The notes under the pieces were generated by a model that saw only the letters and a program-made list of their open reading frames with translations, was not told where the DNA came from and made no database searches. 64,000 bases of DNA from Choristoneura fumiferana (taxonomy: Eukaryota > Arthropoda > Insecta > Lepidoptera > Tortricidae): assembly GCF_025370935.1 (NCBI RefSeq), contig NC_133496.1, positions 11,920,083 to 11,984,082 on the forward strand, in the 5' to 3' direction. The position numbers and the translations under genes are program-made. Every line of letters begins with the position of its first letter. Position 1 is the stretch's first letter. Below, piece after piece: positions 20,820-33,344 of this stretch.

Positions 20820-21058
20820 TAGTCCCAAAGTAAGACGGCTAAGGAAAGAGTGGAATGCTCTGCCAGCTCCTGTGTTCCCTGATCGCTACAATCTGGCCGT
20901 CTTCAAATCTAGGGTGAATGGGCGTTTATAAATAAGCGTGCTTTATTAGTCCACATCTTCGTTTACCATCAGCAGGCGTGAGCGTGATTGTGGTAAAACG
21001 AAAGCCTATTTCTTTGTAAAACAAGTAGAACTTTTGTTATAGGCAACGAATAAACATA
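20820..21058 (+). pseudogene. LINE C-terminus (CR1/Jockey type) and 3' UTR
   Basis: RLRKEWNALPAPVFPDRYNL then AVFKSRVNGRL and a stop, the WNxLPxxVFPxxYxLxxFKxRVN end typical of CR1/Jockey-group reverse transcriptases, followed by a short 3' UTR. It abuts the Helitron-like element at 21065. Confidence 0.75.
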
Positions 21059-21064
21059 CTTAAA

Positions 21065-21635
21065 TCCTACTTACTACTCGTAATATTATAAATGTGAAAG
21101 TTTGTGAGTGAGTGAGTGAGTGAGTTTGTGAGTGACTGAGTATGTTTGTTACTTCTTCACGCTGAAACGGCTTGACGGATTTGGGTGAAATTTGGCAAAA
21201 AGTTAGTTTATAACCTGGGTAGGGATAAAATCTCTTAATAACAACCGCTGGGCTTAGAGTCATGAAAATTGCTATGTAGGTAGCTGGACGTCTGGAATAA
21301 CACATAGGCTACTTTTTATCCCCATGTTCCCACGGGATAGGGATAAAATTTCGAACTAATAACCACTGGGCTTAGATTCATGAAATTTGGTATGTAGATA
21401 GCTGCACATCTGGAATAAAACATAGCCTACTTTTTATTACGATTTTCCGAAAATCTCGAAACAACAACCGCTGGGCTTAGTCATGAAATTTGTCCATGAT
21501 TTTTTTTAATGTACCGTCAATGAAAACAACGATTTAATTTTCGGGAATTCCCACGGGAATTTTAAAAATCCTGGAATTTCAATTCAGCTGCTAGACCTAA
21601 TGATTTACGTGTGCGAAGCCGCGGGTAAACACTAG
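21065..21635 (+). mobile_element. non-autonomous Helitron-like element (571 bp)
   Basis: Starts TCCTACTTACTACTCGTAAT and ends GCGGGTAAACACTAG; flanked by A (21064) and T (21636) as required for Helitrons. Near the 5' end is a (GTGA)n tract. The middle holds about three diverged tandem units with GAAATTTGG(T)ATGTAG and CAACCGCTGGGCTTAG. Related to 27998-29117. Confidence 0.72.
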
Positions 21636-21671
21636 TATATAATATTATTAAACAAACGTTCGTATTTTTCA

Positions 21672-21752
21672 TACAAATATCTGCCCCAACCGGAAATCGA
21701 ACCCGAGAGCTCCAGCTTCGTAGTCAGGTTATCTAATCACTGGGTTATGACT
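21672..21752 (-). repeat. tRNA-derived SINE fragment
   Basis: On the minus strand it shows a box A-like TAACCCAGTGATTAGAT and a box B-like CGGGTTCGATTTCCGG separated by about 30 bases, then GGGGCAGATATTTGTATGA, a common lepidopteran SINE body. Not a tRNA gene: no acceptor stem closes. Confidence 0.65.
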
Positions 21753-21952
21753 CTTATGACTAAAAAAGGTTCCCATATTGGGCCGTCATTTAGTTGGTTC
21801 GATAGTATAGTACGTTGCAGTAACTGTTCGGAAAAAAGTAGCACAGCCAGTTTCTGGACTAACGGGAACTCCAGGAAACTCGCTTTAAAAGTATTTGCGT
21901 TTCCCTTTCAACTAAACAATGGAGCCGTGTGTTTTCTAATGCCAACAAAATA

Positions 21953-22825
21953 AAAGTGGGCTCTACAAACACTGCTTAGCGTTGTTACGTGTCTGTTTGC
22001 GCCTGCGCCTGCTTAATGAACGCTTAGCATGCCAAGTTTATAATACTGATTTTAAAATACGCTTATTGCATACCTTCAACGGCTTAGAGTTTGGAATGGA
22101 GTGTTGTCATTGGACAGATTTTTAATGATCATCTGATATTTGCAGCGCTACTTTGGAGTCAAGTAGACGAGCAAATAGAAAGGTTATGTGAGTGGGTGTG
22201 ACCTTTACGAGTCATTTCGAGCCCTTTAGGATTGCTGAGTTGTGCAACTGAACCTTGAAATGCTCGATAGGATTGTCAGATCATCAACATACAGAGCGAA
22301 CGATAATAACGGCCTTTTAAGCGTGGGTATGTAATAACGGGGCACTTAGGATAAAGATAATTTGTATGGGTACCACAGTCAGTAGGCACCAAGCACGGTT
22401 TGCGAATTATTTTATCAAAATCACGTCTTACCATGATAAATGGATACTTAGGTAGATAGATTTATGTCTTAAGGAAAATCACACATTACATTTTAGGCAT
22501 GTGGATAAGGGATTCACGATTCGGGAAAATATGTTAGGAATGTGTTTTTCGTGGGTGAACAATTTAGCTTAGCGATCTCTGGGAAATCACATGCTTTCTA
22601 GTTTTAGCGAAGCTGCCTAGTTAAGGTAAATGTCCGAGTGCTCGTCACGCTTATGCCCAATAGACGACACCCTGCTGTCATCTCTATTGCTAATGACATC
22701 AGATTAAAAATGCCAATTACTCGAAAGTTTACCTTACATATTTTAAAATAAACTATGACGTAAAGTTTCTCAGAGTGGTTCCATATTAATATTAAATTCA
22801 TATTCAGAGAGCGTGGTTAGAATTA
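21953..22825. other. non-coding, nothing recognised
   Basis: No supported ORF or repeat family identified by eye. Confidence 0.35.
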
Positions 22826-22945
22826 CAATACAATACAAAGACTCTTTATTGTACACCAGAAATAGTAAGCGATACAGAAAACAGATACACAGAGCGATAC
22901 ACAGAGCGACATAAGAGCGATCTCTTCCAGGCAACCTTTTTATAC
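22826..22945 (-). repeat. LINE 3' end with ATTGT tail
   Basis: On the minus strand GGTTGCCTGGAAGAGATCGCTCT precedes TGGTGTACAATAAAGAGTC and a TTGTATTGTATTGTA tail, the widely dispersed lepidopteran LINE 3' end (first word quoted as GGTTGCCTGGAAGAG, ATCGCTCT). Confidence 0.65.
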
Positions 22946-22979
22946 AGAAAGAAGGAAGGACTAATTTACAACAAATCAT

Positions 22980-24689
22980 AAGTAGATCAGAAAATTAAAA
23001 CAGTAGTAAAATTAATTACAGTAGTAAGTAGGTAAGTGTTTAGTTTAAATTAAACTAGTTTCGTACCCACTATAACTACATAATATCTATTCATTAATTC
23101 GTGAATGTTGTAATATCTAGAATATTGCTTTTGCCGGAGAGATATTCTTTGTGATTTTTTTAATTATGCTAGGATACAGTTTCGGTTTGTAATGTGTTGT
23201 AGTAGTTTTAAAGCAACTAAAATAAAAAAAAAAAACGAATTTTGGATTTACTTGAAAATTAATCTTAGTTTTCAGAGCTAAATAAAGTGTTTTTTATTAG
23301 TTGCGTCTTGGAATTATTATTTAATAGTGTCATTTTGTCACTACTTTTAAAATCAAACCTAGAATTAGAGTCATATCAGATATTTATCTTCGCTTTGTTA
23401 TGTCAGATATTTGTGATGGTGACTGTAACAAGAAATCGTTCATTTTCCTGAGTGAAATTTATCAAAATTATTTCAACAATCAACATTATTTAAAAAAAAA
23501 ATAATAACATTGTTGACACATTGATTTAGAAACGAGATTTTTTCATAATAGTGACGACTTGCCGTATTCACCCACGTGAAAATCCAAAACCACCACTAAC
23601 AAAGCTCGCGTATCTTTCACTGGAGGTCAGCCTAGGAATTAAACGATATACCACTGAGGTATCGATACTTTTATTCGATACAGTATCTGTCGTAATGTAT
23701 CGATACTTATCTACTTGTTTAAAAAAAATATCATTTCCATACATTATATTTATTTTACAAATTTTTAAATTATAATAAATACACATATTGTACCTGAACA
23801 GTATTATTTTTTATACCTAAATTTAGACGAAAATAAGTTGTCTTCGAGCGTAGAACAATTCAATTTTTTTACAGCTCCAGAAAAATATTAGTTTTTCCAA
23901 ATGCTTGTGTCGTGTGTGAATACCAACCGAAACGATATAAGTTCCTAATTTTGACCAATACTATAAAGTAGCGCTACAAAAAGTATAGAAGGAATGCATC
24001 GAGTAAGTATTGTGTTTACCCGTATCGTTGTATCCTAGGTCAGCCACTTTTAGTCTTCATGATTTGTGGCCAGCGCAATTCGCCGTGCGTGCCTAAGCCG
24101 GCAACGATAATCGAAATATTTGTGTAATTCCCGCCTACATACCGAGGGGGCTTCGCCCGCTGTAATTGGTCACTTGACGAAGGCTTGACGCCAGCCGCTT
24201 TTAGCGAACATTCTCCGCTGATAATTGCGGGGCCAGGTAGGTCTTTTTGTTCAATTAGCAGAGCTTGTTTCGCCATTTTAGTAATTATTGCGGGTAGTAC
24301 AATGTTTTGATGGCTGGAGAGGTCCGTGCGCAATTTGATTAGGCTGTGGGGAGTCTGTTAGCTGATTGCCGCAGAAGCTCAAAATAAGGAAAACGTTGAT
24401 TTTTGTTGTTGTTGTAAAATACTTATGCGTGAGTTGTCCGTTTTGTTTAGTCATATCATAAGCCATTAAAAGTTCGGTATATTACAGTCTCGTCATATGT
24501 AGTATACTTAAGTATAATAATTATGTTTTCATCTCTCCTGTTCGGAAAGTTTAATTTTCATGGGTAGATAGCCGGGTGGAAAATTGCGTTTTCATCTGTA
24601 GGGTGGAAAGTATTTTTTTTTAATTTTTCGATTAGCCACGGAGTTGAAGATAATTGAGTTACGTCAATTACACTTTTTTTCACGTTTCG
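22980..24689. other. non-coding; one dispersed 60-bp repeat
   Basis: Contains at 23365-23425 a copy of the AGATATTTAT...GTCAGATATTTGTG repeat also found near 19846-19985 and 51722-51785. A GC-richer, apparently single-copy patch at 24040-24450 has an ORF on the minus strand that resembles nothing I know. Confidence 0.4.
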
Positions 24690-24995
24690 GCATGGCCAAC
24701 TAGATGCACGTTGTGGCCAAGGAGTTTATATACAACACTGGAGGTTGTACGTCGAACATCCGTTTGAAACAAGAAATTTGATCTTTATTAGGTACGTCAC
24801 GAACATATTCCATCTCTTACTTTAATTAGGTTAAGAAAGAGATGGAAGTCATTGGTGAAATGTGAAAGAAAGAGATGGAATATATTATAAATAAGCAATA
24901 AAGGTCAAACTTCTTCGTTCGGCGTTCAACCTCCAGTTTTGTATATGAGCTCCTTGGTCGTGACCAACTTGTTTTTTTTTTATAGTTGGCCGTGG
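24690..24995. mobile_element. foldback MITE with about 115-bp arms
   Basis: GGCCAAGGAGTTTATATACA and AACACTGGAGGTTG on the left match the complement of CCTCCAGTTTTGTATATGAG / CTCCTTGGTCGTGACC on the right. Arms run about 24708-24825 and 24866-24965. Each arm ends at the centre in AGAGATGGAA-type sequence. Confidence 0.7.
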
Positions 24996-25892
24996 CAAGT
25001 GGCCAGGTCGAAAAGGTGAAGTTGGAGGTTGGATATAAGTAAATTCAATTTATTATTATTAATTTTTTTTGTAGTATTTTACTTTCCTCACAGTCGAAAT
25101 GAAAAGTAGAGTGTCTAACTCGGGTGAAATTTCCCCTCGAACTATTGGCACTCGAACGAAGTGAGAAATATCTCGGGTGAAATGGGTCACTTTCCACCCT
25201 TGGTTATCAATCTGCTATTTCACCATCTGACTGTTATTTGAAAGTATGAGCAAAATAAGTCTTTTTTTTTCACGAGCTTTTATTTAACTTCCCCTGTTTG
25301 TTGGGTCAAATATTGCAAGTTCATTTTGATCTAGGTACTTCCTGGTGGTCGTATTGACTTGAAATTTGGTACACATATGTAAGTTGGATGACAATGTAAG
25401 TAGGTCTAGTCAGCAAAAAGCAAAAAAAAGCTAATATTAAGAATATCATTTTTAAAAGAAATTTATTTTGGTGACGATGAAGATAAGTAAGCAGGACCAA
25501 ACAGTTGAGATTAAAAAATATTTTCTTGTTTACTTATTTGAGTAAATAAGCTCTAAAGCAGCTGACCACTTTACTTTGTCTACTTTGTCATAGTAAACAA
25601 CAATACTAGGTATATGTATAACTGTTTAACATGTTTCAAATGACTAAAAGTGACAAGGCCCGACTAAGGTTTCTTACAATGAACCAAACAGGTTTGCACT
25701 CTTCTCGGTAAACAAACTAACGCAACGGTGCTTCCAGTGACCGCAGCGGAAATATGCCGGCGATGACTGATAGCCTGGCCATTAAGGAACCCACTCGGCG
25801 AATACTTCAATGAATACATTACACAGCCGTTATCGTGCTTTATGCGCTAACGGTAATCATATTATCCATATTAAAAGCGTTAAGAAGATACA

Positions 25893-26236
25893 AGAAAAAA
25901 TTTAACAAAAAAGTAAAACCGACTCCGAAAAATAAAAAAATAAAAAAAATGGAACCGACTACAAAACCCTTAAAAATATTTTTCTAGGTAGGTACCTACT
26001 AGCTCGAAGTCAGCACACTCAGCACGAGCCAGCAGGAGTGGAACAATAGTCGTCTACCTCACCTACATACTATGGGTTTTAATCCCTCCTGCTGGGTCGT
26101 GCTGAGTCACCGACTTCGAACTAGTAGGTTACCTACCTAGAAAAATATTTTGAGGGTTTTGTAGTCGGTTCCATTGTTTGTTATTTTTTTATTTTTTTGG
26201 AGTCGGTTTTACTTTTTTGTTAAAAAATTTCTTTAT
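25893..26236. mobile_element. foldback MITE with about 145-bp arms
   Basis: A near-perfect palindrome. The left arm has AACAAAAAAGTAAAACCGAC, GGAACCGACTACAAAACCC, TTTTTCTAGGTAGGTACCTA and ACTCAGCACGA; the right arm is its complement (AGTCGGTTTTACTTTTTTG...). The loop is only about 40-50 bp. The AAGTCGGTTAAAAA word at 26768 suggests related repeat debris downstream. Confidence 0.8.
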
Positions 26237-26239
26237 TTC

Positions 26240-27270
26240 TCACTCCTTAGTGATTTGTAGCCAAAGTACATCTCACAACGATTCCATTAAGCCCAAACAC
26301 GGCTTAGTTACGTTGTTTTATAACAGAGTTACGTTGCCTACCTTCCGGCTTCAGCATCAGATCAGTTCGAAAGAATCATTAACTTAAAGCTTCTTCTTAG
26401 TCGCTTATCTAGGTTTATTAATCATGATCGTTTATAAACGCGCGAGCATTACTTAGCTTTGACGAGTCCTATTGGCCATCTACGGTCTTCTTCATCAGGA
26501 CCAGTTTACCAAATGATACTTTCTGAATGTAATTGCTTATCTTAATGCTAAAATTGCCAAAATCGCCATAGCTATAAATTTTGACGTTTGCCCTCGATTT
26601 CCCTAGGATCCCATCTTCTTGACTTCATGGATCTTGACTTGGTGACAATGGGACCACCTTAGAAGAGTACTCTTTCGAATAAAAAAGAATTTTGATAATC
26701 GGTTCACAATTGGTGAACATACATAAAAAAATACAAACATTGGAATATAGAACCTCCTCCTTTTTTGAAGTCGGTTAAAAATTAGAGTCTAGCCTCATGT
26801 GACGTCGAACAAAATGATAACCTTAGCTTTTCATAACGGGAGCAAGGCTGGCCAATAGATTGTCTACGTGGGATTTTTTTTAATACTGTGGTGGCGCCCG
26901 GCCACTACTTTTAGAGCTACCTAACCTGATTAATAAGTTTAATAGGTAAATTATAAACAAAAAAGAAAGGCTGGCTGATCAATTCGTTGGCGGGCAAATT
27001 AAAATAAATAGTTTGGTCTTGAAAAATTGTGCATGATATACAAGTCCCTGTACCTGCCCAGTACCAGAATCAATATCTGATGCAACAAAACGTGCATAAA
27101 AAAGGTATCTAATACGACTCCAATAGTAAGGCCGGTAGGATGGGTTAAATATTTTTCCATGCTTCGCTGTAGCAAGTGATAGAGGTGTTATTCCAGATGT
27201 CCTATTTAAATACCCTACAAATTACAATTCTTATCCAAATCCGTCTGGCCGTTGTAGCATGAAGGATTAA
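26240..27270. other. non-coding, repeat debris
   Basis: Holds the common AACCTCCTCCTTTTTTGAAG end near 26751, otherwise nothing I can name. Confidence 0.35.
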
Positions 27271-27271
27271 C

Positions 27272-27298
27272 AAACACACACACACACACACACCCACC
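27272..27298. repeat. (CA)n microsatellite
   Basis: About 12 CA units, followed by CCATCTGTCCATCTGTCCGT and a GGCACGGAACCCTGAAA word common in lepidopteran repeats. Confidence 0.8.
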
Positions 27299-27593
27299 CA
27301 TCTGTCCATCTGTCCGTTTGTCTCTTTAACGCTTTAATCCTTATAGACCTTCCGTTTTGTGGCACGGAACCCTGAAAAGAAGAGTCACTGTCATCCGCCA
27401 CTTCTGTCCCACACATCAGATAACCAGAGGTTTGCTTGCATATATCCACGTATGCCATTACCAGCTAATCTAAGAGGCACATCGATGGGCACACCACGTC
27501 AGTCATTACACACGTGACTTCCTGGCTGCTGAGGAAATAACAGCTATGTGGGCATCTCACCGTACTTAGCATCCGGTGGGTATCGTGATTTAT

Positions 27594-27706
27594 GGTTGAT
27601 TAGCTGTTACCAGCAACTCCGTCCGTGTAGATTTTGTTTATCGCTATCCCGTTGGAACTATGTAATTTTCTGGCTGGTAATTCTATGTCCTTCCCTGTCC
27701 TGTCCT
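27594..27706 (-). mobile_element. Helitron-like fragment (CTGTTGCC-GACTCCGTC family)
   Basis: AGCTGTTACCAGCAACTCCG, TATCGCTATCCCGTTGGAAC and TATGTCCTTCCCTG match, in reverse complement, the copy at 50090-50313. The CTAG end is missing. The ORFs running through and beyond it (to 27889) look like chance frames. Confidence 0.5.
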
Positions 27707-27997
27707 TATCGTTGGTGGACGTCCTACGCTGCGCTTGCCGATTCGCGATCTCCATTCGAGAACTTGTCCGCATCAACGGCCATCGTTACCCGTGTTATAT
27801 CGTCTGCTCATTTTGCTACGTCAAACGAGCTAATTCGCTCGGCTATGTCGGTGACCCTCGTTCTTCTACTTATTGTTAATTTGAATTAAAAAAAGTGCAT
27901 CGCGTGATGGTTAAAACCAAATTGAATTCAGATTTTTATTCACCTATTTATTATAAACATTCGCTTGCAACAACAGCAGTCGGCTGACGGCTGTAAA

Positions 27998-29117
27998 TCT
28001 AACATATAAAATGTGAAAGTTTGTGAGTGAGTGAGTGAGTGAGTGAGTGAGTATGTTTGTATTTTAACGCTTAAACGGCTGGACGGATTTGGATGAAATT
28101 TGGCAGAAAGTTAGTTTATAACCTGGATTAAAACATAGGCTACTTTTTATCCCGATATTCCCACGGGGATAAAATCTCGAAATAACAACCGCTATGCTTA
28201 GAGTCATGAAATTTGGTATGTAGGTAGTTGGACGTCTGAAATAAAACATAGGTGACTTTTTGACCCGATATTCCCACGGGATACCTAGGGATAAAATCTT
28301 GAAATAACAACCGCTGGGCTTTGAGCATGAAATTTAGTATGTAGGTAGCTGGACCTCTGAATTAACACGCTACTACTTTTGATTTTATGGTCCTAGGAAT
28401 TGTATGAAATATCTCGAATGGAACGGAGTCAGAATTTGAAATGGTAGGTAGTTGGATGTCTGAAATAACACATAGGCAATTTTTTGAATCGATATTCCCA
28501 CGTGATACCTAGGGATAAAATCTTGAAATAACAACCGCTGGGCTTAGAGCCATGAAATTTAGTGTGTAGTAGCTGAACCTCTGAAATAACACATAGGCTA
28601 CTATTTATTTCGATATTCCCACGGGATAGGGATAAAATCTCGAAATAAAACCGCTGGGCTTAGAGTCATGAAATTTGGTATGTACGTAACTGGACATCTG
28701 GAATAACACTTAAGTGACTTTTTGACCCGATATTCCTACGGGATAACTGATAAAATCTCGAAATAACAACCACTTTAGAGCCAAAATTTGATATGTATAG
28801 CTGGACCTCTGGAATAACACATAGGCTACTTTTTATTCCGATATTCCCACGAGATAGGGATAAAATCTCGAAATAATAACCGCTGGGCTTAGAGTCATGA
28901 AATTTGGTATGTAGGTAACTAGACATCTGGAATAACACTTAAGTTACTTTTTGACCCGATATTCCCACAGGATAACTAGGGATAAAATCTCGAAATAACA
29001 ACCACTGGGCTTAGAGCCATGAAATTTAGTATGTAGGTAGCTGGACCTCTGGAATAACACATAGGCTACTTTATTCCGATATTCCCACGGGATAGGGATA
29101 AAATCTCGAAATAACAA
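27998..29117 (+). mobile_element. Helitron-like element expanded by 115-125 bp tandem units
   Basis: Starts TCTAACATATAAAATGTGAA after an A, then a (GTGA)n tract and AACGGCTGGACGGATTTGGA. It then carries about eight tandem units with GAAATTTGGTATGTAGGTAG, GAATAACACATAGGCTACTT, ATATTCCCACGGGATAGGGA and TAAAATCTCGAAATAACAAC. Same family as 21065-21635, which has about three units. No CTAG end seen; it stops near 29117. Confidence 0.65.
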
Positions 29118-29339
29118 CCCGCTTAGACATGCGCTGGTATGCGGCCCGGGTCGACGCGCACGTTTAATCCCGATATCGGCCATCGGTCGATGGCAGGTTA
29201 ATCGTCAACGTAATTATGCGATAGTCGTTTAAAGATAAGTCGTAGCTTTTGTTTATTTATACTTAAAAAGTTTTTAAGTACTCAGACGTACTCAGTTGGT
29301 GATGAATGCCCTATTTGGATGCAATAGAATTATGGCAAT

Positions 29340-29442
29340 ACTTTCTTCTTGGCAATGATGGTCTTTGCGGCTTATTTAAAAAAATGTGTAAACGTGCCCA
29401 TTTTGCCTATTTATTGAATAAATGATATGAATTTAAAAGGTG
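29340..29442 (+). repeat. LINE 3' tail
   Basis: TTCTTGGCAATGATGGTCTT ... GTGCCCATTTTGCCTATTTA, TTGAATAAATGATATGAATT. Sister to 61690-61990. Confidence 0.55.
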
Positions 29443-29444
29443 AT

Positions 29445-30277
29445 AGGGCATTTTTTGACATTTTAGCACTGTGTTTTGACCACTAGAATATGTTTTTGTA
29501 TTCTTTATTCATAAACCAAATACTCTTCACTTCTTTATTTAGGTATTTTAAACTATCCCAGTTTAATATCTACAAGCTATTTATGACGTCGCATAAACAC
29601 GTTATGCAATTAGATTATTAATTTAAGATTGTCCTTCCTAAAAAGCACTAGTATTTTTTTTTAATAAGTGAATTACATTAATCGTATTAAACAGTGAATC
29701 AGTTTCTTTGAGAATTTCTTCACTCAATAATAAAATTCGACTAAGTACATGATTGGACGAATTTCACAGAACAACACAAATGTGAAAAAGAAAATGAAAA
29801 TCTAAAAACTACCTTGTATTATAGGGACTTTGCACCTGAAGATTGTTTGCTAAGCCACAAAAGACGTCATTTGCATTGTAAAAACATCAGCAATTTAGCA
29901 TTGAATGCGTGTTTTACTTGAATCAATTTCATCATCTAATGACGGATCATTAGGAGATCCTTATATGGTATAATAGTTATTTAGATTCAACAAATCCTTA
30001 ATCATTAGTACCGTGATCCATTGCGCAGGCCCAAGACACAGCACAAATGATAATTTATAGCAAATATTCTGCATAATGTTGTCCTTAGAATACATAGTTG
30101 CTTATTTCAATAATTATAAAATGTGGTTTCCACCTTGTTACCCTAGTTGGCTGCAAATTATATGGCATTCTGGCGTTGATTAGTAGTTTCTCGTTCTGTA
30201 TTGATTAAATTATAGGTAAAAATGTAATAGTTAATTATTTCGCTTTCCTACGTCGGTTTCTTAAATAGTATTATAGG
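29445..30277. other. non-coding, nothing recognised
   Basis: AT-rich; no supported ORF. Confidence 0.35.
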
Positions 30278-30424
30278 TACAGTCGAGGAAATTCAATAGC
30301 GTAGCAGAGAGGAACCTTTTTAGATTCAAATTCACGATGATTTCTTTGGAAGATATAAGAAATATGAACTTGACAGTTGCAGCAAAAACCTTGGTTATAA
30401 TGTGATTTGGTTTCTTCGACTGTA
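30278..30424. mobile_element. MITE with TACAGTCGA ends
   Basis: TACAGTCGAGGAAATTC at the left and GGTTTCTTCGACTGTA at the right are complementary; 147 bp. Similar ends but a different interior from 61117-61253. Confidence 0.6.
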
Positions 30425-32091
30425 CCCATTGTAACCCTGTCGACGACACAGATGATGAATAGTAAAAGGAATAGAAATGTTATTTATAATGTTTTCGTTT
30501 TTTCAATAAAATGTAGCCGCTTATGCCTTTCTTCTTGCCATTTATGAGCACACTTTTTTGTGTCTTTTTTTCATAGATTTTACCAAATTAGGGAAAAATT
30601 ACTTTTGAAGTACCTATCTACAAATAAACGCTGTAATTTACTCGAGCGGAGATTCGTTACAGGTTAAGACAGGGGAATGAATATGTTTTTAGCTTGTATA
30701 ATTTTCTATTCATCTTATAATTGATCGTGTGTTTGACACCAATCCATACGTCATACTGGTTATGCTAAAAGCAAGCCTCCACCATAACCACGTTTCGGAA
30801 GCTACTGGGAAACAAACGTAAAATGATGCAAACCTATCCCTTCATTTACATAATGACAACTAAAAAGTTTCCACAACAAACTTGCATGTGAAGTCTTTAT
30901 TCCCTCCGACATCACCGCGGGGCGTCAGCACAATAGCACACTTACTGTTGGAGTCACAAACACGACAGGAGATGACCATGCACACATTGCTCTTTGCTAA
31001 AACATGATAGGTAAGATAACGACTACAGTGGTCACGAGGAATGTTTAATCATGTATTCGCAATCGTGGGACGGTTTTGTGCAGAAATTTTGACATGTGAA
31101 TTCTTTACAAGGTGTTTTAAATTAACCAGGAATATTTCGTGGATTGGAAGCTCCACTATAAATTTAAATATGTATCAACATAGCGTAATTCAAATACATT
31201 GAACAACTAAGAAAAGTTAAAAAACCCCCGACACTACATGATACGACTAATGACGACATGACGACCAGATGGCAAGTGGTTAAGAACCTGACTACGAACT
31301 TGAGGTCGGTTATCCAATATTTGTGTGAATACATGAACTAATATGTAAAATACATGACCTAGATCCATAGTACAAGCTTTGCTACAATTGGTGTGAAGTG
31401 TCCCATATACATTAAATGAAACATAGCTAAAAAATAACTGCAGGAAACTCATTGCCTGCTCGTTTGCCGCCTATACCATAAAAAAAGCGCATTGAAATCG
31501 TTACATCCGTTTGATAGCTGCTACGATGCCACCACAGACAACGTTTTTGTGTCGTGTGTTAAAAATGCAGTACAACAAATCTAACGGCAACTCCTGTCAC
31601 TAGTGCTTGGTGTTTAGTGTATATTATCAGTCGATAGCAACAAATAAAATACGACTAGAACACTCGCAATTACATAGAATGATTCGTCGAAGTCTCCGCT
31701 CACAATCGGCGAGGCCGAGTTCGTAATAATTGGTTTATGTCTTAACTTATTATCTCACGTAATCTATATTTAGTAAATAGGCTACTTTGGCCCATTACGG
31801 ACCCGCGGCCACATTCTTTCGGCGGCGGTTGTTGAAAAACTGGAGTATGTTTATGGTGTTATTAGAGCTGCCGTTCTTTAGATATCATTATCAGTCATTA
31901 CATCGACGTTTGAGGCTCAGTGCACATTGGTACCAATTGAGTTGCCCAAACTGGAAATGTACTTGAATAATGTGCTTGACGTGATTAGAAGTCAAGTTAA
32001 GTTGGATTCAAAATATCTTTATTAAATTTTGGCTATTTTTTTAAATGTATTTTCATAAATTTTCATTAAACTTTCACTATTACAATGTACT
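30425..32091. other. non-coding, nothing recognised
   Basis: No gene, RNA or element that I can support; single-copy appearance. Confidence 0.35.
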
Positions 32092-32232
32092 GTACAGTCA
32101 GCAGCAGAAGAAAATGTGCGGTTACGGTGCTCAAAATGAGCGACACACGACTCTACTGTCAAGGTAATAAGAGAGTGTTTAGATTATTTTGACCACCACA
32201 ACCGCTCATCCAATTATGCTGCTGACTGTACA
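32092..32232. mobile_element. MITE with GTACAGTCAGCAGCAGAAG ends
   Basis: 141 bp; left end GTACAGTCAGCAGCAGAAG, right end GCTGCTGACTGTAC. The interior (CTCAAAATGAGCGACACACG, CTCTACTGTCAAGGTAATAA) matches 53820-53950. Confidence 0.75.
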
Positions 32233-32316
32233 CGATTTTAAAATGAAATAAATAATTCATGTTTATATAAGCTATTATAAGCACTTATTGGTACAAACCG
32301 GTTCGAAAAAAACCTA

Positions 32317-32413
32317 TTTTTATTTATTTATTTATTCGACTGGATGGCAAACGAGCAAGTGGGTCTCCTGATGGTAAGAGATCACCACCGCCCATAAACA
32401 TCTGCAATACCTG
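32317..32413 (-). repeat. SINE-like repeat end
   Basis: TTATTTATTTATTCGACTGG then ATGGCAAACGAGCAAGTGGG and the CACCACCGCCCATAAACATC block, as at 19158 and 34640. Confidence 0.75.
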
Positions 32414-32566
32414 CGAGACAATCCTTGCTGGATCACCAGGATGTCACTACCAGATTACCTATTATTTAGCTTTACATATATGCCAAAATTTTAAGTCTAT
32501 CCGACCACTGTAAGTGGATCATAGCTTCCAAGATTTGACCCAAGCTAAATAAAAGCTTGTACTCGT
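32414..32566. repeat. dispersed repeat with ACCAGGATGTCACTACCAGA
   Basis: Shares GAGACAATCCT, ACCAGGATGTCACTACCAGA and AAATAAAAGCTTGTA with 55295-55462. Class unknown. Confidence 0.6.
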
Positions 32567-32754
32567 AAAAACAAAACAAATTTTTGAGATTTTTATTTAT
32601 GTAGTCTTATGTAGTTAATGGTGTGTAGTATGTCTTTATAACGGTCCGAGGGTTGCCGACGGTGCTGGCTGAAAATCAGCGCTGGGGTGTTTTTAACGCT
32701 TCAGCATTATGCTGAGCCAGTGTCCGATTCACAACCGCAATGACACATACCTTT

Positions 32755-32856
32755 GTGTTTTTTTTTTTTTTTTTTTTTTTTTTTTTGTACCTTATAATAT
32801 TGTTGTCTTGTGTTGTGAATAAATGTATTTTCTTTCTTTCTTTCTTTCTTTAGATG
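32755..32856. repeat. poly-T and (TTTC)n simple repeats
   Basis: A T run at 32755-32786 and TTTCTTTCTTTCTTTCTTT at 32831-32852, probably tails of a retroelement. Confidence 0.7.
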
Positions 32857-33344
32857 TAAACAAATTTCGACAGCAAAACAACATGTTGCACAACCAAAGC
32901 CCGGAGCTAAAAAGCTCGATAACCCTAAACCTGCGCACGGGCACGTCGTAAAACAATTTAGTCGCTACCTAGAACGTCATTATCTGCGTCCATAAATCTT
33001 ACCAGTCAGAATAGGGATGGCAATTCTTCTTTTAAAAAAATGATTTCTCAACAAATCGAACGCAAGAGGTCAAGTATCGATTTAATGTCTTATTGAAGAT
33101 TTATTTACTTACAATTAAAAAGTGTAAATTTAAAATTATTGTTAATTAAGCAATTAAATAAATAATTAAATTTGTATCTATACTTGGTTATTGAAATTAT
33201 TCAATTACTTTAAGAAATTTAACATCAAATTTTCAACTGGAAAACTGTTTTACAAACACTCCTAAATAGTTGAGTACCTAACTTAATTTACACAGCAACG
33301 TTTTTAAAGTTACCAATTACAAGTACAAGTGTGTACCCGAAGAA

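Noticed and set aside
21672..21752. tRNA gene
   Set aside because: Box A and box B are present but there is no acceptor stem and the body continues into a SINE sequence.
24040..24333. 97-codon minus-strand ORF
   Set aside because: No similarity to any family I know and no supporting splice sites.
27548..27889. 113-codon plus-strand ORF
   Set aside because: Runs through a Helitron-like fragment; an equally open second frame overlaps it; resembles nothing known.
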